A DNA stretch of 64,000 bases from the NCBI GenBank assembly GCA_027459785.1, contig DAIDGU010000053.1, positions 1 to 64,000 of the forward strand, in the 5' to 3' direction. Origin of the DNA: Ktedonobacteria bacterium. Lineage in GTDB: Bacteria > Chloroflexota > Ktedonobacteria > Ktedonobacterales > JACDGC01. This document shows, piece by piece, positions 1 through 8,695 of the stretch; within the stretch, counting starts at the first letter, position 1, and each line of letters opens with the position of its first letter. The notes under the pieces are model-generated. The model saw only the letters and a list, made by a program, of their open reading frames with translations. It did no database searches and was not told the origin of the DNA. Both the position numbers and the translations under genes were made by a program.

Positions 1-320
1 GCTGCGAAACCTTGAGCCATGAGAGCCAAAGCGGCCAGACGGGTCTCGACGAACTGTGCTACGCGCATGGGAAGCTCTGCACGGCTAAACGTTTCCTCGG
101 CCTCTAGCCACTCCTGAACACAGCGTGGATCGCCTGCATCAAGATCCAGCCCTTGTTTGATGAGCCAGGTCCGAAAGCGCACCAGGGTGGCTTCATAGGT
201 CTGGCGCGTCGCCCTGCTTTGGGAGCGTTGGTCTTTGGCATGAAGCCAGGCAGCAATCGCCATATCGATGGATGTGATGGGAAGTGGAAGTGATGCAATA
301 GGATGTTCCGCTGTAGACAT
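1..320 (-). CDS. Tyrosine recombinase/phage integrase, N-terminal part (runs off the window)
   Basis: The minus strand is open from an ATG at 318-320 to the window edge, so the rest of the protein lies outside. About 106 residues are visible. They contain the pattern of an integrase N-terminal SAM-like (core-binding) domain: a stretch beginning SRATRQTYEATLVRFRTWL, followed by a helix and then QEWL. A good ribosome binding site (AAAGGAGC) lies 6-7 bases upstream of the ATG. The catalytic Arg-His-Tyr domain is not in the window, so activity cannot be judged. Site-specific recombination of the element, or resolution of replicon dimers, is the likely role by family. Confidence 0.72.
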   Translation of the reverse strand, partial: MSTAEHPIASLPLPITSIDMAIAAWLHAKDQRSQSRATRQTYEATLVRFRTWLIKQGLDLDAGDPRCVQEWLEAEETFSRAELPMRVAQFVETRLAALALMAQGFA

Positions 321-956
321 TACGGCTCCTTTGCAAATGACTCCATCTTAGGGGTTTCCTGCCTAAACGTCAGAAGTGTACCTCTGCTAGCAGTATAACA
401 TAGCTGGACAAGATCTGTGGATACTAGGAGAATATGCCTTATTGCAAGAATAAATCATGCAAGGATGATTTTTCCGATTTGTTCTTTAGTACCATGTATA
501 GTAATCGTGCGCACGTTGCGATACTTTCGCCTAAATTGTAGATTTATAGCTATTATGTTGGTTCCTTTTAAAATCACGTATTCCGATAAAGCCGAACATA
601 CCACGTTATGCAGTGGAAGTTAGCAGTTTTGCATACCAACAAGGAGGCAATTATGTTACTTTGAATAATGCCGCTTATTCCAAGTATAGCATTGTGCCGT
701 TAATGGCTTATCTAACTATAGCCATTATTTCCTTCCAATAGCGACTAATTTGCATGACAGGCAGTGACCTACTGAAATTGAGGATATTGCTGAAAAGAGA
801 GAGATCTATAAAATGACAAGATTCTAGCTAAACTATTTATTCGCGTAAAACTACTTATCAACGGTCCTAGCCTTGTTTCCACTTGATTTGACAAAAAAGG
901 ACTGTTCGACTATATTTATGGCTACTACGCATGAGCGATGAAATGAGGCATGACTG
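321..956. other. AT-rich intergenic region without a supported gene
   Basis: About 640 bases that are clearly more AT-rich than the surrounding DNA. No open frame here has a ribosome binding site or recognisable protein features. It lies between the divergently oriented integrase (minus) and XRE regulator (plus) and probably contains both promoters. An attachment site next to the integrase gene is possible, but I see no diagnostic repeat. Confidence 0.4.
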
Positions 957-1412
957 ATGACGACGTTCAGATGGAAGGCGATAGAGGAGTATTCCCCTTT
1001 TTGCCAATTATTAGCCAATCATATGTGGGAACAACGTCCCCCGCTCAATCCTGCACAATTGTCTCATTTAACGGGGATAGACTATTCAACGATCTATCGC
1101 TGGTTCCAACAAAAGGCATCCCCTGACCCGGTTCACCTCCTGCGCCTGGCTCAATGTCTGCCTATTCCGGTGCAGACCTTATTCGTCGCGGCGGGCTATG
1201 GTTTGACCACATTTCCACTCTTTTCTCTAGCTGAGGCCTGGGAGTATGTCATCAACCAGGTACGCAACTCGCAGCACGTCGGAAGCGATGCGCATGACGA
1301 TGTGCTGGTCGTGTTAGATTTGGTGCGTGAAGAAGATCTCGGACGACGTCATTGCGGCGATTATGCTGCTCAACAGGATTTGAGAATAGCTCCCATCGAT
1401 GAAAGCAGGTGA
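957..1412 (+). CDS. XRE-family helix-turn-helix protein
   Basis: A 151-residue protein. Residues about 32-75 form a Cro/CI-type helix-turn-helix: NPAQLSHLTGIDYSTIYRWF, then a PDPVHLLRLAQCL helix typical of this fold. The rest is not recognised. The start is supported by a GAGG motif 8 bases before the ATG. It stands alone on the plus strand facing away from the integrase gene, which fits a regulator of the integrase region, though no operator was identified. Confidence 0.65.
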   Translation: MTTFRWKAIEEYSPFCQLLANHMWEQRPPLNPAQLSHLTGIDYSTIYRWFQQKASPDPVHLLRLAQCLPIPVQTLFVAAGYGLTTFPLFSLAEAWEYVINQVRNSQHVGSDAHDDVLVVLDLVREEDLGRRHCGDYAAQQDLRIAPIDESR

Positions 1413-1672
1413 AGGAATAAAGGAAAGAGGGATCATCCATGCCTCAAACACTGAACAAGTTCAGAAACGATTCTGTTGGTGAGTTACTTGTTTAAGATAT
1501 GGCCTTGGGAATATGGTCTTTCACACTGCTATCCAGCAGGTAATATTCGAGCTAAGTATGGGCTGAGAATCTATCGCTTTCAGTATTATCCAAGGGAGCA
1601 CCAATAGTATCCTTCTCAGAGTCTGCTATTGCTCTCTTGAGGAAATTGCCGATACATTTTTGCCACCTTCTT

Positions 1673-2608
1673 TCAACTTTCCCTATTTACCGTCTTTCGA
1701 TCTCCGAGGATATCTGCTATTGTCCATAAACGGATGTATCCTTCTTCGTTTTTCCGTAAAATTGAGCAAACTGGACATCGAGGATCGAAACAGAGATTGC
1801 TCTCAGGGACGATATCGGTCTTAGATTTGCCGCATGCTTCTCGGTGCGTCTGGTTGATATTGAACACGGCCTGATCCTCAGTAATCAGGTTACAATCATC
1901 CCGTCCGTTGAACTTCACTGGCGTCACTTGAAAGCGTGGTACTTCACCAGCAGCCAATCTCGCTTTGGCCGTGACACACTGTGTCCCCGCGCTGGATGGA
2001 TTATGACCGTGCGCGATTTGGCAGTAGATAAAGAGGGAAAATTTACCAAACGTTTCGCCACGACCCACCCAGTAGTGGCGAATTTCGGCGATTTCCTCCT
2101 CTGATAAGGCTTTTTTACTCGATGGCTTTTTTCGGGGTGCCGGCAGATGTACTGAGGAATATGCTCGCTCTTCTTGCATGTCTGGCCGCATCACGTGTGG
2201 CTCGGTGGCTAGGGCCATCTCCAATTCACGACTCATCAGATCATCGTGTGCAACCATATCTGTCAAAATACGGTCGCCTACTTCTCGTCGCTCTGCCAGA
2301 GCCATCAAGACCAATCGGCGCAGTTCGTTGATATCCTGTTCGAGCTGCTGGACACTCAGTGACAGAGACAGTACCCGTGACAGAGGTTTCCCTGCCGGGA
2401 GAAGTTCATAATCAGGATAATAGCGCAGGAGTGCCTGGAGATCCGCTTCTTCAAGATAGTGCTGCTGGCGCTTACTTTTAATATACCGCTTATCGGCGAC
2501 GTCAGGATGTTGCTGCACCCAGCGTTGTAGCGTCCGTAGTTTTATCGGATCGCGTGTGACTTTATGAACGATCCGCATGGCAGCTTGATCGAGCGTGACA
2601 AATGGCAT
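1673..2608 (-). CDS. Unknown DNA-binding-type protein, downstream copy of a tandem paralogous pair
   Basis: About 311 residues. The N-terminal 60 residues look like a MerR/excisionase-type winged helix (TLDQAAMRIVHKVTR, then TLQRWVQQHP). The middle has a conserved block HYWVGRGETFGKFSLFIYCQ followed by IAHG, and the C terminus has a CFDPRCPVC cysteine knuckle. The same three blocks occur in the same order in the gene just upstream, so the two are diverged duplicates. The ATG at 2606-2608 overlaps the upstream stop codon and has a GAGGTG ribosome binding site inside the upstream gene, suggesting translational coupling. I do not recognise a named family. A regulator or replication-associated DNA-binding protein acting on the nearby palindromes is inference. 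Confidence 0.6.
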   Translation of the reverse strand: MPFVTLDQAAMRIVHKVTRDPIKLRTLQRWVQQHPDVADKRYIKSKRQQHYLEEADLQALLRYYPDYELLPAGKPLSRVLSLSLSVQQLEQDINELRRLVLMALAERREVGDRILTDMVAHDDLMSRELEMALATEPHVMRPDMQEERAYSSVHLPAPRKKPSSKKALSEEEIAEIRHYWVGRGETFGKFSLFIYCQIAHGHNPSSAGTQCVTAKARLAAGEVPRFQVTPVKFNGRDDCNLITEDQAVFNINQTHREACGKSKTDIVPESNLCFDPRCPVCSILRKNEEGYIRLWTIADILGDRKTVNRES

Positions 2609-3501
2609 CAAAACACCTCTTGTTCGACGTTATATAACGTTCGATGTGACCCTTGATCAAGAGCACGGCATACGGGACACACAGCATCCCGGCAGATAAC
2701 CTCATGAGGTACTTCTCCTGAGCCCTCTCGTTCCTGTGCCTCAGTGTGAATACGGGCGATATTCTGGATCGCTTGTGCTTCATCGACCACTAAGCGATCA
2801 TCCTGACCATTAGCTCCTCCTGCGACAATGGTCAGCGGATAGCTCTGTCTTTGATGTTGCTTAGCTGCCTGTTTCGCTGCTTGGCGTCGGTGGCTGGCGG
2901 CTGATTCGCTGATCCCATGCGCGATTTGTAAATAAACGAAGAGGGCGAAATAGCCGTGGGTGTCGCCTCGCCCTACCCAATGATCACGTAGTGGAAGTAC
3001 ACGCAGGGAATGTGAGGGTGTTGTTGCCCTATATGAAGGAACATAAGGAGTTTGCTGCGCTTTGGATAATTGCGGTTGCCCCGTTCGTGTAATGTCTGGG
3101 GGTATCGGGATCACAGCATAGGGATCACGGAGAACTTGATACATCTCCTCCAGATAACGATATTGGCGGTGTAGTTCTTTGAGTTGGACTTCGAGACGAC
3201 AAATTTCCTCGGACTGCTCTTCCTCATCCTCGGTTGCCTCCCCCTGGAACTCATAGGGGCGGTCAACTAATAATTGAAGGATTTGCGATTCAGTGAGCCG
3301 ATGTGGTACTCCCATTTTAATAAGTTTACGTTCATCAGTAAACAAAGAGTCACGCTCTGTTGGTGCAGCATGGCGTCCTTGAGCAATCCAAGCACGCAGC
3401 GTACCTGGCCGGATTGAAACGCGCGTTTGTCTATGGATAATACGCCTAGCCGCTTCTTCGAGTGTCAACCGTGGTTGTGCATTCTCACAGAACGAGTTCA
3501 T
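2608..3501 (-). CDS. Unknown DNA-binding-type protein, upstream copy of a tandem paralogous pair
   Basis: A 297-residue paralog of the downstream gene. It shares an N-terminal helix-turn-helix-like segment (LTLEEAARRIIHRQTRVSIR, then TLRAWI), a charged, probably coiled region around residues 95-120, the middle block DHWVGRGDTHGYFALFVYLQ followed by IAHG, and a C-terminal CRDAVCPVC motif. The ATG has GGAG about 9-10 bases upstream. Its promoter region contains the long palindrome array, so autoregulation through those sites is likely. The family is not one I can name. Confidence 0.6.
   Translation of the reverse strand: MNSFCENAQPRLTLEEAARRIIHRQTRVSIRPGTLRAWIAQGRHAAPTERDSLFTDERKLIKMGVPHRLTESQILQLLVDRPYEFQGEATEDEEEQSEEICRLEVQLKELHRQYRYLEEMYQVLRDPYAVIPIPPDITRTGQPQLSKAQQTPYVPSYRATTPSHSLRVLPLRDHWVGRGDTHGYFALFVYLQIAHGISESAASHRRQAAKQAAKQHQRQSYPLTIVAGGANGQDDRLVVDEAQAIQNIARIHTEAQEREGSGEVPHEVICRDAVCPVCRALDQGSHRTLYNVEQEVF
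2627..2640. promoter_or_regulatory. Palindromic site (ACGTTATATAACGT) just upstream of the second paralog
   Basis: A perfect 14-base palindrome lying inside the last codons of the upstream paralog, 19 bases before the start of the downstream one. The same core recurs in the array at 3712-4078. It is probably an operator for one or both paralogs. Confidence 0.5.
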
Positions 3502-3711
3502 CCTGATACTGCTCCGGTCTTGATAGACAAATGTACGTCGTTATCGTCGCCCCTTGCGAATCTGAGGTTAGTCAGATCTAGATATATTCATTACATACTT
3601 CCTCCCTAGCAGTCGTGGGGATCTTGCCGGTTTTTGCGTCTAGTCCATTGTATAGCTTTACTTAGCACGATAGATATAAGATGACCTTTGGGCTAGTAGC
3701 TTCCCGTTTAT

Positions 3712-4078
3712 GACGTTATATAACGTTCAAATCCCCCTCCCGAATTTTCTTCCTTGGATGCTTCTTTCCTATAGAAGATAGTTCTTTCACGTGTTGGATA
3801 AAAGGATTTGATAGGAGTTGCGGTATATATAGACGTTATATAACGTCTATAGCACACTACATCGGTATCCACTGAAACAGTATAGGCGTTACGTAACGCC
3901 TATACTGTCGATCAGGAGGCACGATTTATAATACCCAGTAATCTGATAGTCTAATAAGGCGTTATATAACGCCTTATTAGCACCTTTATTACTCGCATCC
4001 TGCTCAGGCCTGGAGTTTTAAACGTTATATAACGCCTTAAGAGCCAACACATAAAAGCCAAAAAAGCGTTACATAACG
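3712..4078. repeat. Array of GTTATATAAC/GTTACGTAAC-centred palindromes
   Basis: Six palindromes share a core near CGTTAnnTAACG. They are centred near 3720 (14-base core), 3840 (perfect 24-base palindrome, 3828-3851), 3893 (perfect 32-base palindrome with centre GTTACGTAAC, 3877-3908), 3966 (perfect 30-base palindrome, 3951-3980), 4029 (12-base core) and 4073 (imperfect). Cores are conserved while the flanks differ, yet each flank is itself palindromic. The array lies upstream of the paralogous pair, and a seventh copy sits at 2627. An operator cluster is the simplest reading; an origin- or telomere-like recombination site is an alternative. Confidence 0.7.
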
Positions 4079-4107
4079 TCTATTTAGCTTTTATGCATTG
4101 GCTCTTT
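4039..4107. terminator. Large imperfect hairpin enclosing the last palindrome
   Basis: An inverted repeat with arms at about 4039-4058 and 4088-4107 (AAGAGCCAACACATAAAAGC against the complement of GCTTTTATGCATTGGCTCTT) pairs over about 20 bases with two mismatches. The loop contains the CGTTACATAACG site. It could terminate transcription between the array and the minus-strand block, or be part of the array's structure. Confidence 0.35.
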
Positions 4108-4413
4108 CTCTGTCAATGGTGTTTGGGGGAGATCACGATGAAACTTTGGGCAGCGAAAGGACAACTGAACCAATGTATTCTCATTTGAAAGGAAGAAGCC
4201 ATAAGGAAAAAGCCATGTTGATCAAGCTTCCTCGAAAGAACCTGATGGAATACCAATCCCCACTGAGAACAAGTACAGCCGCTTACTGCTGATACCCCAG
4301 ATAGCGCTCCAACCCTCAGTTTCTTCCATTGCAAAGAAGATGCCGGAGCGGCAGGATGTTTGCGCTCACGGCATTGAACCAAGCGATGCTAAACATGAAG
4401 GTGCAAATACGCC

Positions 4414-5529
4414 CTAGCGGTCGGCCAGCAGAGCCAGGGCAGTTTGCAGGGCGCGGGCGATGTCGTCGAGCGAGGCTTCCGCGTCGCTTTCGCCCAGCCA
4501 GCCCAGCAGGATCTGCCGCGTCGGTTCATCCAACACGCCAGGTTGCTGGGTTAACGCGCGGATCTACTCCATCTGGGCCAGCGAGACTTCGGGCATCGCC
4601 GGCGCATCACTTGCCGGCTGGGGCGGGAAGGGAGAAGGGGCGGGCGGGGCCGCCTGCCCCTGCGATGACGGCGACTGAGGCATGTCGTCGAACATGGTGA
4701 GACCCGCCCCATCACTGACACCTCCGTTGCCGTGGCGCAGATCGAATGCCTGGCGGGCGGCAGCGATACCGCGTGCCTTGGCGTCTTCCAGCACGCGCAC
4801 ACATTCATCGATCTGATCCGCTAATTCCGCGTGGCCCTGGTGGCGCACCGCGCGCGCCAGATCCTGCGCCTGTGTGGTCACGCTGCTGTGCAGCAACTCG
4901 CCGGCGCGCTCGCGGAGGATGGTAAACCGTTGAGACTAGTCCGGCGCTTCGAGATAGGCGATGATGGCATTCTCCGATCCTGCTGCGAGCCTTTATTGGT
5001 GGTGTCCAGCCGCTGGGCTACGCACACCAGAATCGCCTGAACCTGCTGTTCCAGCGCCTGGCGGTGTTCCGGCGTGGAGTGGTCGTTGGCCAGCGCGCGC
5101 ATCGCCTGGTCGAAGTCATGGCGCTCCTCTGGGGTCATCGCGCCCAGCACCGTGCAGCCGCAGCGTCATGCGCCGCTCGCGCCGATCCTCGTGTTCCAGC
5201 AGCAGCAAACGGCGCAGCGTATCCAGATTCAGCAGCACGGATTGTTGCTGTTCCAACACGCGGCGCGTGGCATCGAAATTTGGCGCGTCGATGAAGGCTT
5301 GGATGGCGTCGTCGATCTGCTCGCGCGTCAGGGGAGTGCGCCACTGGGTATCCAGCGCGGGCATGGGATCGGGCGCGTGGCGTGGCCGCAGCAGCCAGGG
5401 GAACATAGATTTGTCGTCGCGCGGTGGTAAGGCCATCCAGTTCCAATGCTTTTTGCTCGACGCGGTTGCGCTGGGCATGACGCTACCAATGCACGCATAG
5501 CATGCCCCTCCCCTTTCAGAGAGAGACAT
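4414..5529 (-). pseudogene. Decayed gene of unknown function (two frame changes and an in-frame stop)
   Basis: The minus strand carries consecutive fragments of what reads as one protein: 5529-5116, then a frame change into 5150-4878, then another into 4896-4564, then a TAG at 4564-4566 after which the same frame stays open with protein-like sequence (IRALTQQPGVLDEPTRQILL) to a stop at 4414. The first part (DDAIQAFIDAPNFDATRRVL, then EQQQSVLLN) resembles the helical segment found ahead of TPR/CHAT-type domains, but this is weak. The later part is helical and ends in a proline-rich linker. Sequencing errors could mimic the frameshifts, but two frame changes plus an amber stop favour real decay. 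Confidence 0.5.
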
Positions 5530-5564
5530 GCCATCATCCGATCTATCGCCGCCCTCGGCTCACA

Positions 5565-6416
5565 TCACGAGAACGATTCGTTACGCGCCTGATACACATC
5601 GCGGCGATCACGCACGGTGCCGCTCGTGAGCACGGCGGGGATCTGTGTCAACGCCGAACGCTTTGCCTGCAACCAGTGGACCAGATTGCCCTCGGTGGGC
5701 TGCACGCCCCGGATGATAACCCAGGACGACAGCTCATGCAACGTCAGGCGCGTCTTGCCTTGAAAGAACGTTTCGCGGAGGGTTTCCCGCAGATTCTCAT
5801 CAGTGGGGGCATACCACACACCCGGTAGCAGGAAACCGGTCCGTGTTGGTGTGCAATATAAAGCGACCCCGGCCAACCGGCCCGGCACCACCTTCACCAA
5901 TACCACGTTATTGACCAGCACGGTGCCGACGAAATCGTGGTCAAGCGCCTGATCGAGGCGTGGCTCGGCCCGGCTGCACAACGCCCACTGCTGCCACTTG
6001 CTGACGAGGGACAGCGGCTGTTGCTGCGCACCCACGTTTCCCAAGCACGCACGCATTCCCGGCAGCATCTCTGTCAGCGGGAGATGCCCCAACAACTCGG
6101 CCAGCGCGAAGAGATAGGCGTTGTACATCAAACACAGCGGATACTCCACTGCCGCCAGATCTGCGGCAGGCAGCGTGTGGCAGAACGTGAAGTAGTCCAC
6201 GAGTCGTTCCATTATCTCTTGCACCTGGGGTGCACGGGCAACGGCGCACAGCGAAGAACCCAGCGATGCATGAGCGCCATACGGCGGGGCAACCAGAGCC
6301 TGGCTGTCGCATACGGCGATCAGCCGGCGCATCATCTCGCCTTCTAAAGCGGGCAGGGCAGCCACCATCTCGCTGATGTGCTGGTGGAGCGTGCGCAAAT
6401 GTGCTACTGTATCCAT
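5565..6416 (-). CDS. Hypothetical protein
   Basis: 283 residues, predicted soluble, no recognised family. The N-terminal half is helical with several Met/Leu-rich helices; the C-terminal half (from about residue 165, DHDFVGTVLVNNVVLVKVVP) looks like beta strands. A ribosome binding site (AAAGGTG) precedes the ATG at 6414-6416. It is preceded by a strong terminator, so it probably has its own promoter. Its neighbours are the decayed gene downstream and the ParB-like operon upstream. The reading frame is long, has normal codon use for this GC-rich block and is flanked by proper signals, so I consider it real. Confidence 0.6.
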   Translation of the reverse strand: MDTVAHLRTLHQHISEMVAALPALEGEMMRRLIAVCDSQALVAPPYGAHASLGSSLCAVARAPQVQEIMERLVDYFTFCHTLPAADLAAVEYPLCLMYNAYLFALAELLGHLPLTEMLPGMRACLGNVGAQQQPLSLVSKWQQWALCSRAEPRLDQALDHDFVGTVLVNNVVLVKVVPGRLAGVALYCTPTRTGFLLPGVWYAPTDENLRETLRETFFQGKTRLTLHELSSWVIIRGVQPTEGNLVHWLQAKRSALTQIPAVLTSGTVRDRRDVYQARNESFS

Positions 6417-6440
6417 GTGGAATCACCTTTCACACAAAAA

Positions 6441-6475
6441 GTGGCGGCTCCCTCCTTCTAGGGAACCGCCACACT
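6441..6475 (-). terminator. Rho-independent terminator
   Basis: A GC-rich stem (GTGGCGG and TCCCT pairing with AGGGA and CCGCCAC, one bulge) is followed on the minus strand by TTTTTGTG. It ends the transcript of the genes at 6613-8336. Confidence 0.75.
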
Positions 6476-6612
6476 CTTGATGACCGAAGGTTCGGTCTTC
6501 CGTATTTGCCGAATGTCTCATCCCGCTTCACGTGCCAGCGAAAGGTTACTTGTGCCACTGGTGGCGCACGCGGCCACCGGCAACGCCGCTGCGGCATTCC
6601 CAAATTTCTCCT

Positions 6613-7356
6613 TTAGCGATCGGCGTGGTAGTAGCGCAAGTGACCCCGGCGCAAGGCCGCCTCGGCCTGTTCCTGCACACTGCCGTCGGCGCGTTTGATG
6701 AGCGCAAAGCCCGTGATCGGCACGGACGCAAACACACCCTCGTCCAATCCGACGACAGATTCACCGCTGGGGTTGAAATAGTAAGCTGTGCTCCCGATCA
6801 TGCGGACAAAATACTGGCGACCATCCAGATCAATAGGAGCGGTCGGATCGACCGCTGCCGCGCGGGGAATCAACTCATAGGTCTTGAACAAACACGGCCC
6901 CTGGGCCGCCATCTGCCCCCCAGATGCGGCGGCATGCCCTGGCAACTGCTTGTGGCAAGTGTGCGGCAATGCCTGGTCCTGCCACAGAGTATTGCGGGCG
7001 CGTGGATGGGCCAGAATCATCTGGCTCTGGTCGGACAACTGCGTGAAGTCCAGGAAGGGCGTCAGCTTGCGCGACACGCCATGTGCCTTGGCTTCTTCGA
7101 TGAAGTCCGCCGGCCAGGGATAGTATTCGGCCCCCACCCAGATCAGCAGGTGCGTTATGCCACTGCGCTCATCCTGCCAGAGAGTAGGTTTATTGACCAA
7201 ATCCAGTCCGGCGGGAACGGGCAGCGGCGGATCGATCAAGAAATCCTCGATGGGCCGTCCCTCCACACCGAGGCCGGCTTCCACATAGACACCGCCAGGG
7301 GTGCGTTCCCCACAGCCGCGCACGACGGGATCGGCCACGACCAGCGGCGGATTCAT
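6613..7356 (-). CDS. Hypothetical protein coupled to the ParB-like gene
   Basis: 247 residues, no family recognised. The start is set at the ATG at 7354-7356 because it overlaps the stop codon of the upstream ParB-like gene (ATGA), a sign of translational coupling; the open frame further upstream is only a shadow of that gene. The sequence has a beta-rich character with several Trp/Tyr (LLIWVGAEYYPWPADFIEEA; YFVRMIGSTAYYFNPSG) and ends with RRGHLRYYHADR. No signal peptide or membrane segment. A role with its ParB-like partner is inferred from the overlap only. Confidence 0.6.
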   Translation of the reverse strand: MNPPLVVADPVVRGCGERTPGGVYVEAGLGVEGRPIEDFLIDPPLPVPAGLDLVNKPTLWQDERSGITHLLIWVGAEYYPWPADFIEEAKAHGVSRKLTPFLDFTQLSDQSQMILAHPRARNTLWQDQALPHTCHKQLPGHAAASGGQMAAQGPCLFKTYELIPRAAAVDPTAPIDLDGRQYFVRMIGSTAYYFNPSGESVVGLDEGVFASVPITGFALIKRADGSVQEQAEAALRRGHLRYYHADR

Positions 7357-8336
7357 ACAGCACCGCCTTCCGGTGGGGCTTCCGCCGCGCGCAGCCAATT
7401 GCGCATTTCCTGCGCGAAAATGCGTCCGCTCATCTGGACCCGCGCCGCGCTGCCCAGGGGCGCAGCGGTCAATTGCGGCAACACCACTTCCAGGGCGTGC
7501 AGCAACTGGCGCGCGGTCCCCAACGCCGGCGTTGCGGTCGCCGGTGGGCATGGGACGGGGGATTCCGACCCCGTCGGGAGCAACGGTATCTGCTGCATAC
7601 CGGCGCTCACGCGCTGCTGCACCAGGGGTTTGACCAGCGTGTCGTCCAATGGTTGATCCCTGATCACCGCATCTTCAACCACCGCCAATTGCTCGGATCC
7701 CAGCCGCAGCAGACGCCGAACCGTGGTAGCTGTCACATCTCCGACTAGAATGCGCTCGCGCACCAAGTCGGGAAGTTTGGCGACCTTGAAGTAGAAGCGC
7801 AGGGTCGTAATGGGAACGCCCAGTGACCAGGCAATCTCCTGCTCGCTCAAACCACCTCCGTCATCAAGGATATCGAGAACCTGTTCCAATTCATCAACCC
7901 AACTCAGCGTGCGCCGCCGCTGTTCCGTCAGGCGCAGGAACGCCTTTACCTTGGGACTCAGGTGGGCATACACGCGCATCCACAGCGTCTCATGGCCGGC
8001 GTCGTGCGCCCCACTGATCCGATGGCGTCCGAACACCACTTCGAACGTTTCCGTGTCAGGCACCGGCACCACCGCCGGATCATGCAAGACGCCGACGAGA
8101 CGGATATTGCGGGTATATCGATTCACCCCTCGCAGCCGCTCCTCATGGGGGATGCGCACGCGCGCCAGGGGAATTTCCCGGCGTTCATACGTCAATGGCT
8201 CGGTCATCCCCAAGGATTGCATCACCTCCGCGATGGCATCATCGAGCATGGGTTCTGTGTCGCCAGCAAACAAGTGTGCTTGGATCGCACACGCAGATAT
8301 CCCATCGGATGGGATGGTCGGTGGTTGGCGTACCAT
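7353..8336 (-). CDS. ParB-like nuclease-fold protein with helix-turn-helix
   Basis: 327 residues. Residues about 50-125 look like the ParB/sulfiredoxin N-terminal domain, including the variant FGRHRISGAHDAGHETLWMR of the usual G-H-R-R box. Residues about 160-215 contain a helix-turn-helix (LSEQEIAWSLGVPITTLRFY, then LPDLVRERILVGDVTATTVR). The C terminus is proline-rich and then helical. It belongs with phage or plasmid ParB-like proteins (partition, transcription control or DNA nicking). A separate ParA/ParB pair at 55-57 kb argues that this one is not the main partition protein. The ribosome binding site is weak, so a start a little downstream is possible. Confidence 0.7.
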   Translation of the reverse strand: MVRQPPTIPSDGISACAIQAHLFAGDTEPMLDDAIAEVMQSLGMTEPLTYERREIPLARVRIPHEERLRGVNRYTRNIRLVGVLHDPAVVPVPDTETFEVVFGRHRISGAHDAGHETLWMRVYAHLSPKVKAFLRLTEQRRRTLSWVDELEQVLDILDDGGGLSEQEIAWSLGVPITTLRFYFKVAKLPDLVRERILVGDVTATTVRRLLRLGSEQLAVVEDAVIRDQPLDDTLVKPLVQQRVSAGMQQIPLLPTGSESPVPCPPATATPALGTARQLLHALEVVLPQLTAAPLGSAARVQMSGRIFAQEMRNWLRAAEAPPEGGAV

Positions 8337-8364
8337 TTCAGCTTTGGCCTTTCTTCCAAAAACA

Positions 8365-8393
8365 ACAAACGGACACCCCGCTGGGGATGTCCG
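8365..8393 (-). terminator. Rho-independent terminator
   Basis: The stem CGGACATCCCC/GGGGTGTCCG with a short loop is followed on the minus strand by TTTGTTGTTTTTGG. It separates the small zinc protein (8455-8664) from the ParB-like gene. Confidence 0.65.
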
Positions 8394-8454
8394 TGAATTG
8401 GATGAGTTGTTCAGCTGGTCGCACCAGACCAGCCAGGGCTAGCAGCGAAGTATG

Positions 8455-8664
8455 CTAGGCGTGGGGAGGCGGTCGCCGGCGTGAGGTGGTCATCAGCAGT
8501 CGTACTGCACATTGGAGGCACAACGCCTGGCCGAGAAACCGCAAGCGTTGCCAGCGCGGATGCTCCCGTTGACACTGCTGGCAGATAAATTGTGGCCCCG
8601 TATCACTGCCTGGTAGAGCCGGCAGTGGCGTGGCATCCTCGTCATCTGGAAAGGTATGCTGCAT
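8455..8664 (-). CDS. Small zinc-ribbon protein
   Basis: 69 residues from the ATG at 8662-8664, chosen because it has a strong ribosome binding site (AAAAGAGG) 5 bases upstream; the open frame extends further but only as a shadow of the helicase gene. Four cysteines in two pairs, FICQQC near residue 28 and LCLQC near residue 49, suggest one zinc ribbon, followed by a basic RRRPPPHA tail. Function unknown. It lies 31 bases after the large methylase-helicase gene and is probably co-transcribed with it, ending at the terminator at 8365-8393. Confidence 0.6.
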   Translation of the reverse strand: MQHTFPDDEDATPLPALPGSDTGPQFICQQCQREHPRWQRLRFLGQALCLQCAVRLLMTTSRRRPPPHA

Positions 8665-8695
8665 CGCAACCTCTTTTCTGTTCGGGCTACAGGCG

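Noticed and set aside
3828-3980. Hairpin telomere (protelomerase) site as explanation of the palindromes
   Set aside because: The 24-32 base perfect palindromes would fit, but there are several of them and no protelomerase gene is visible; kept only as an alternative.
6532-7656. Long plus-strand open frame (374 codons)
   Set aside because: Antisense to the ParB-like gene and its coupled neighbour, which have overlapping start/stop and proper features.
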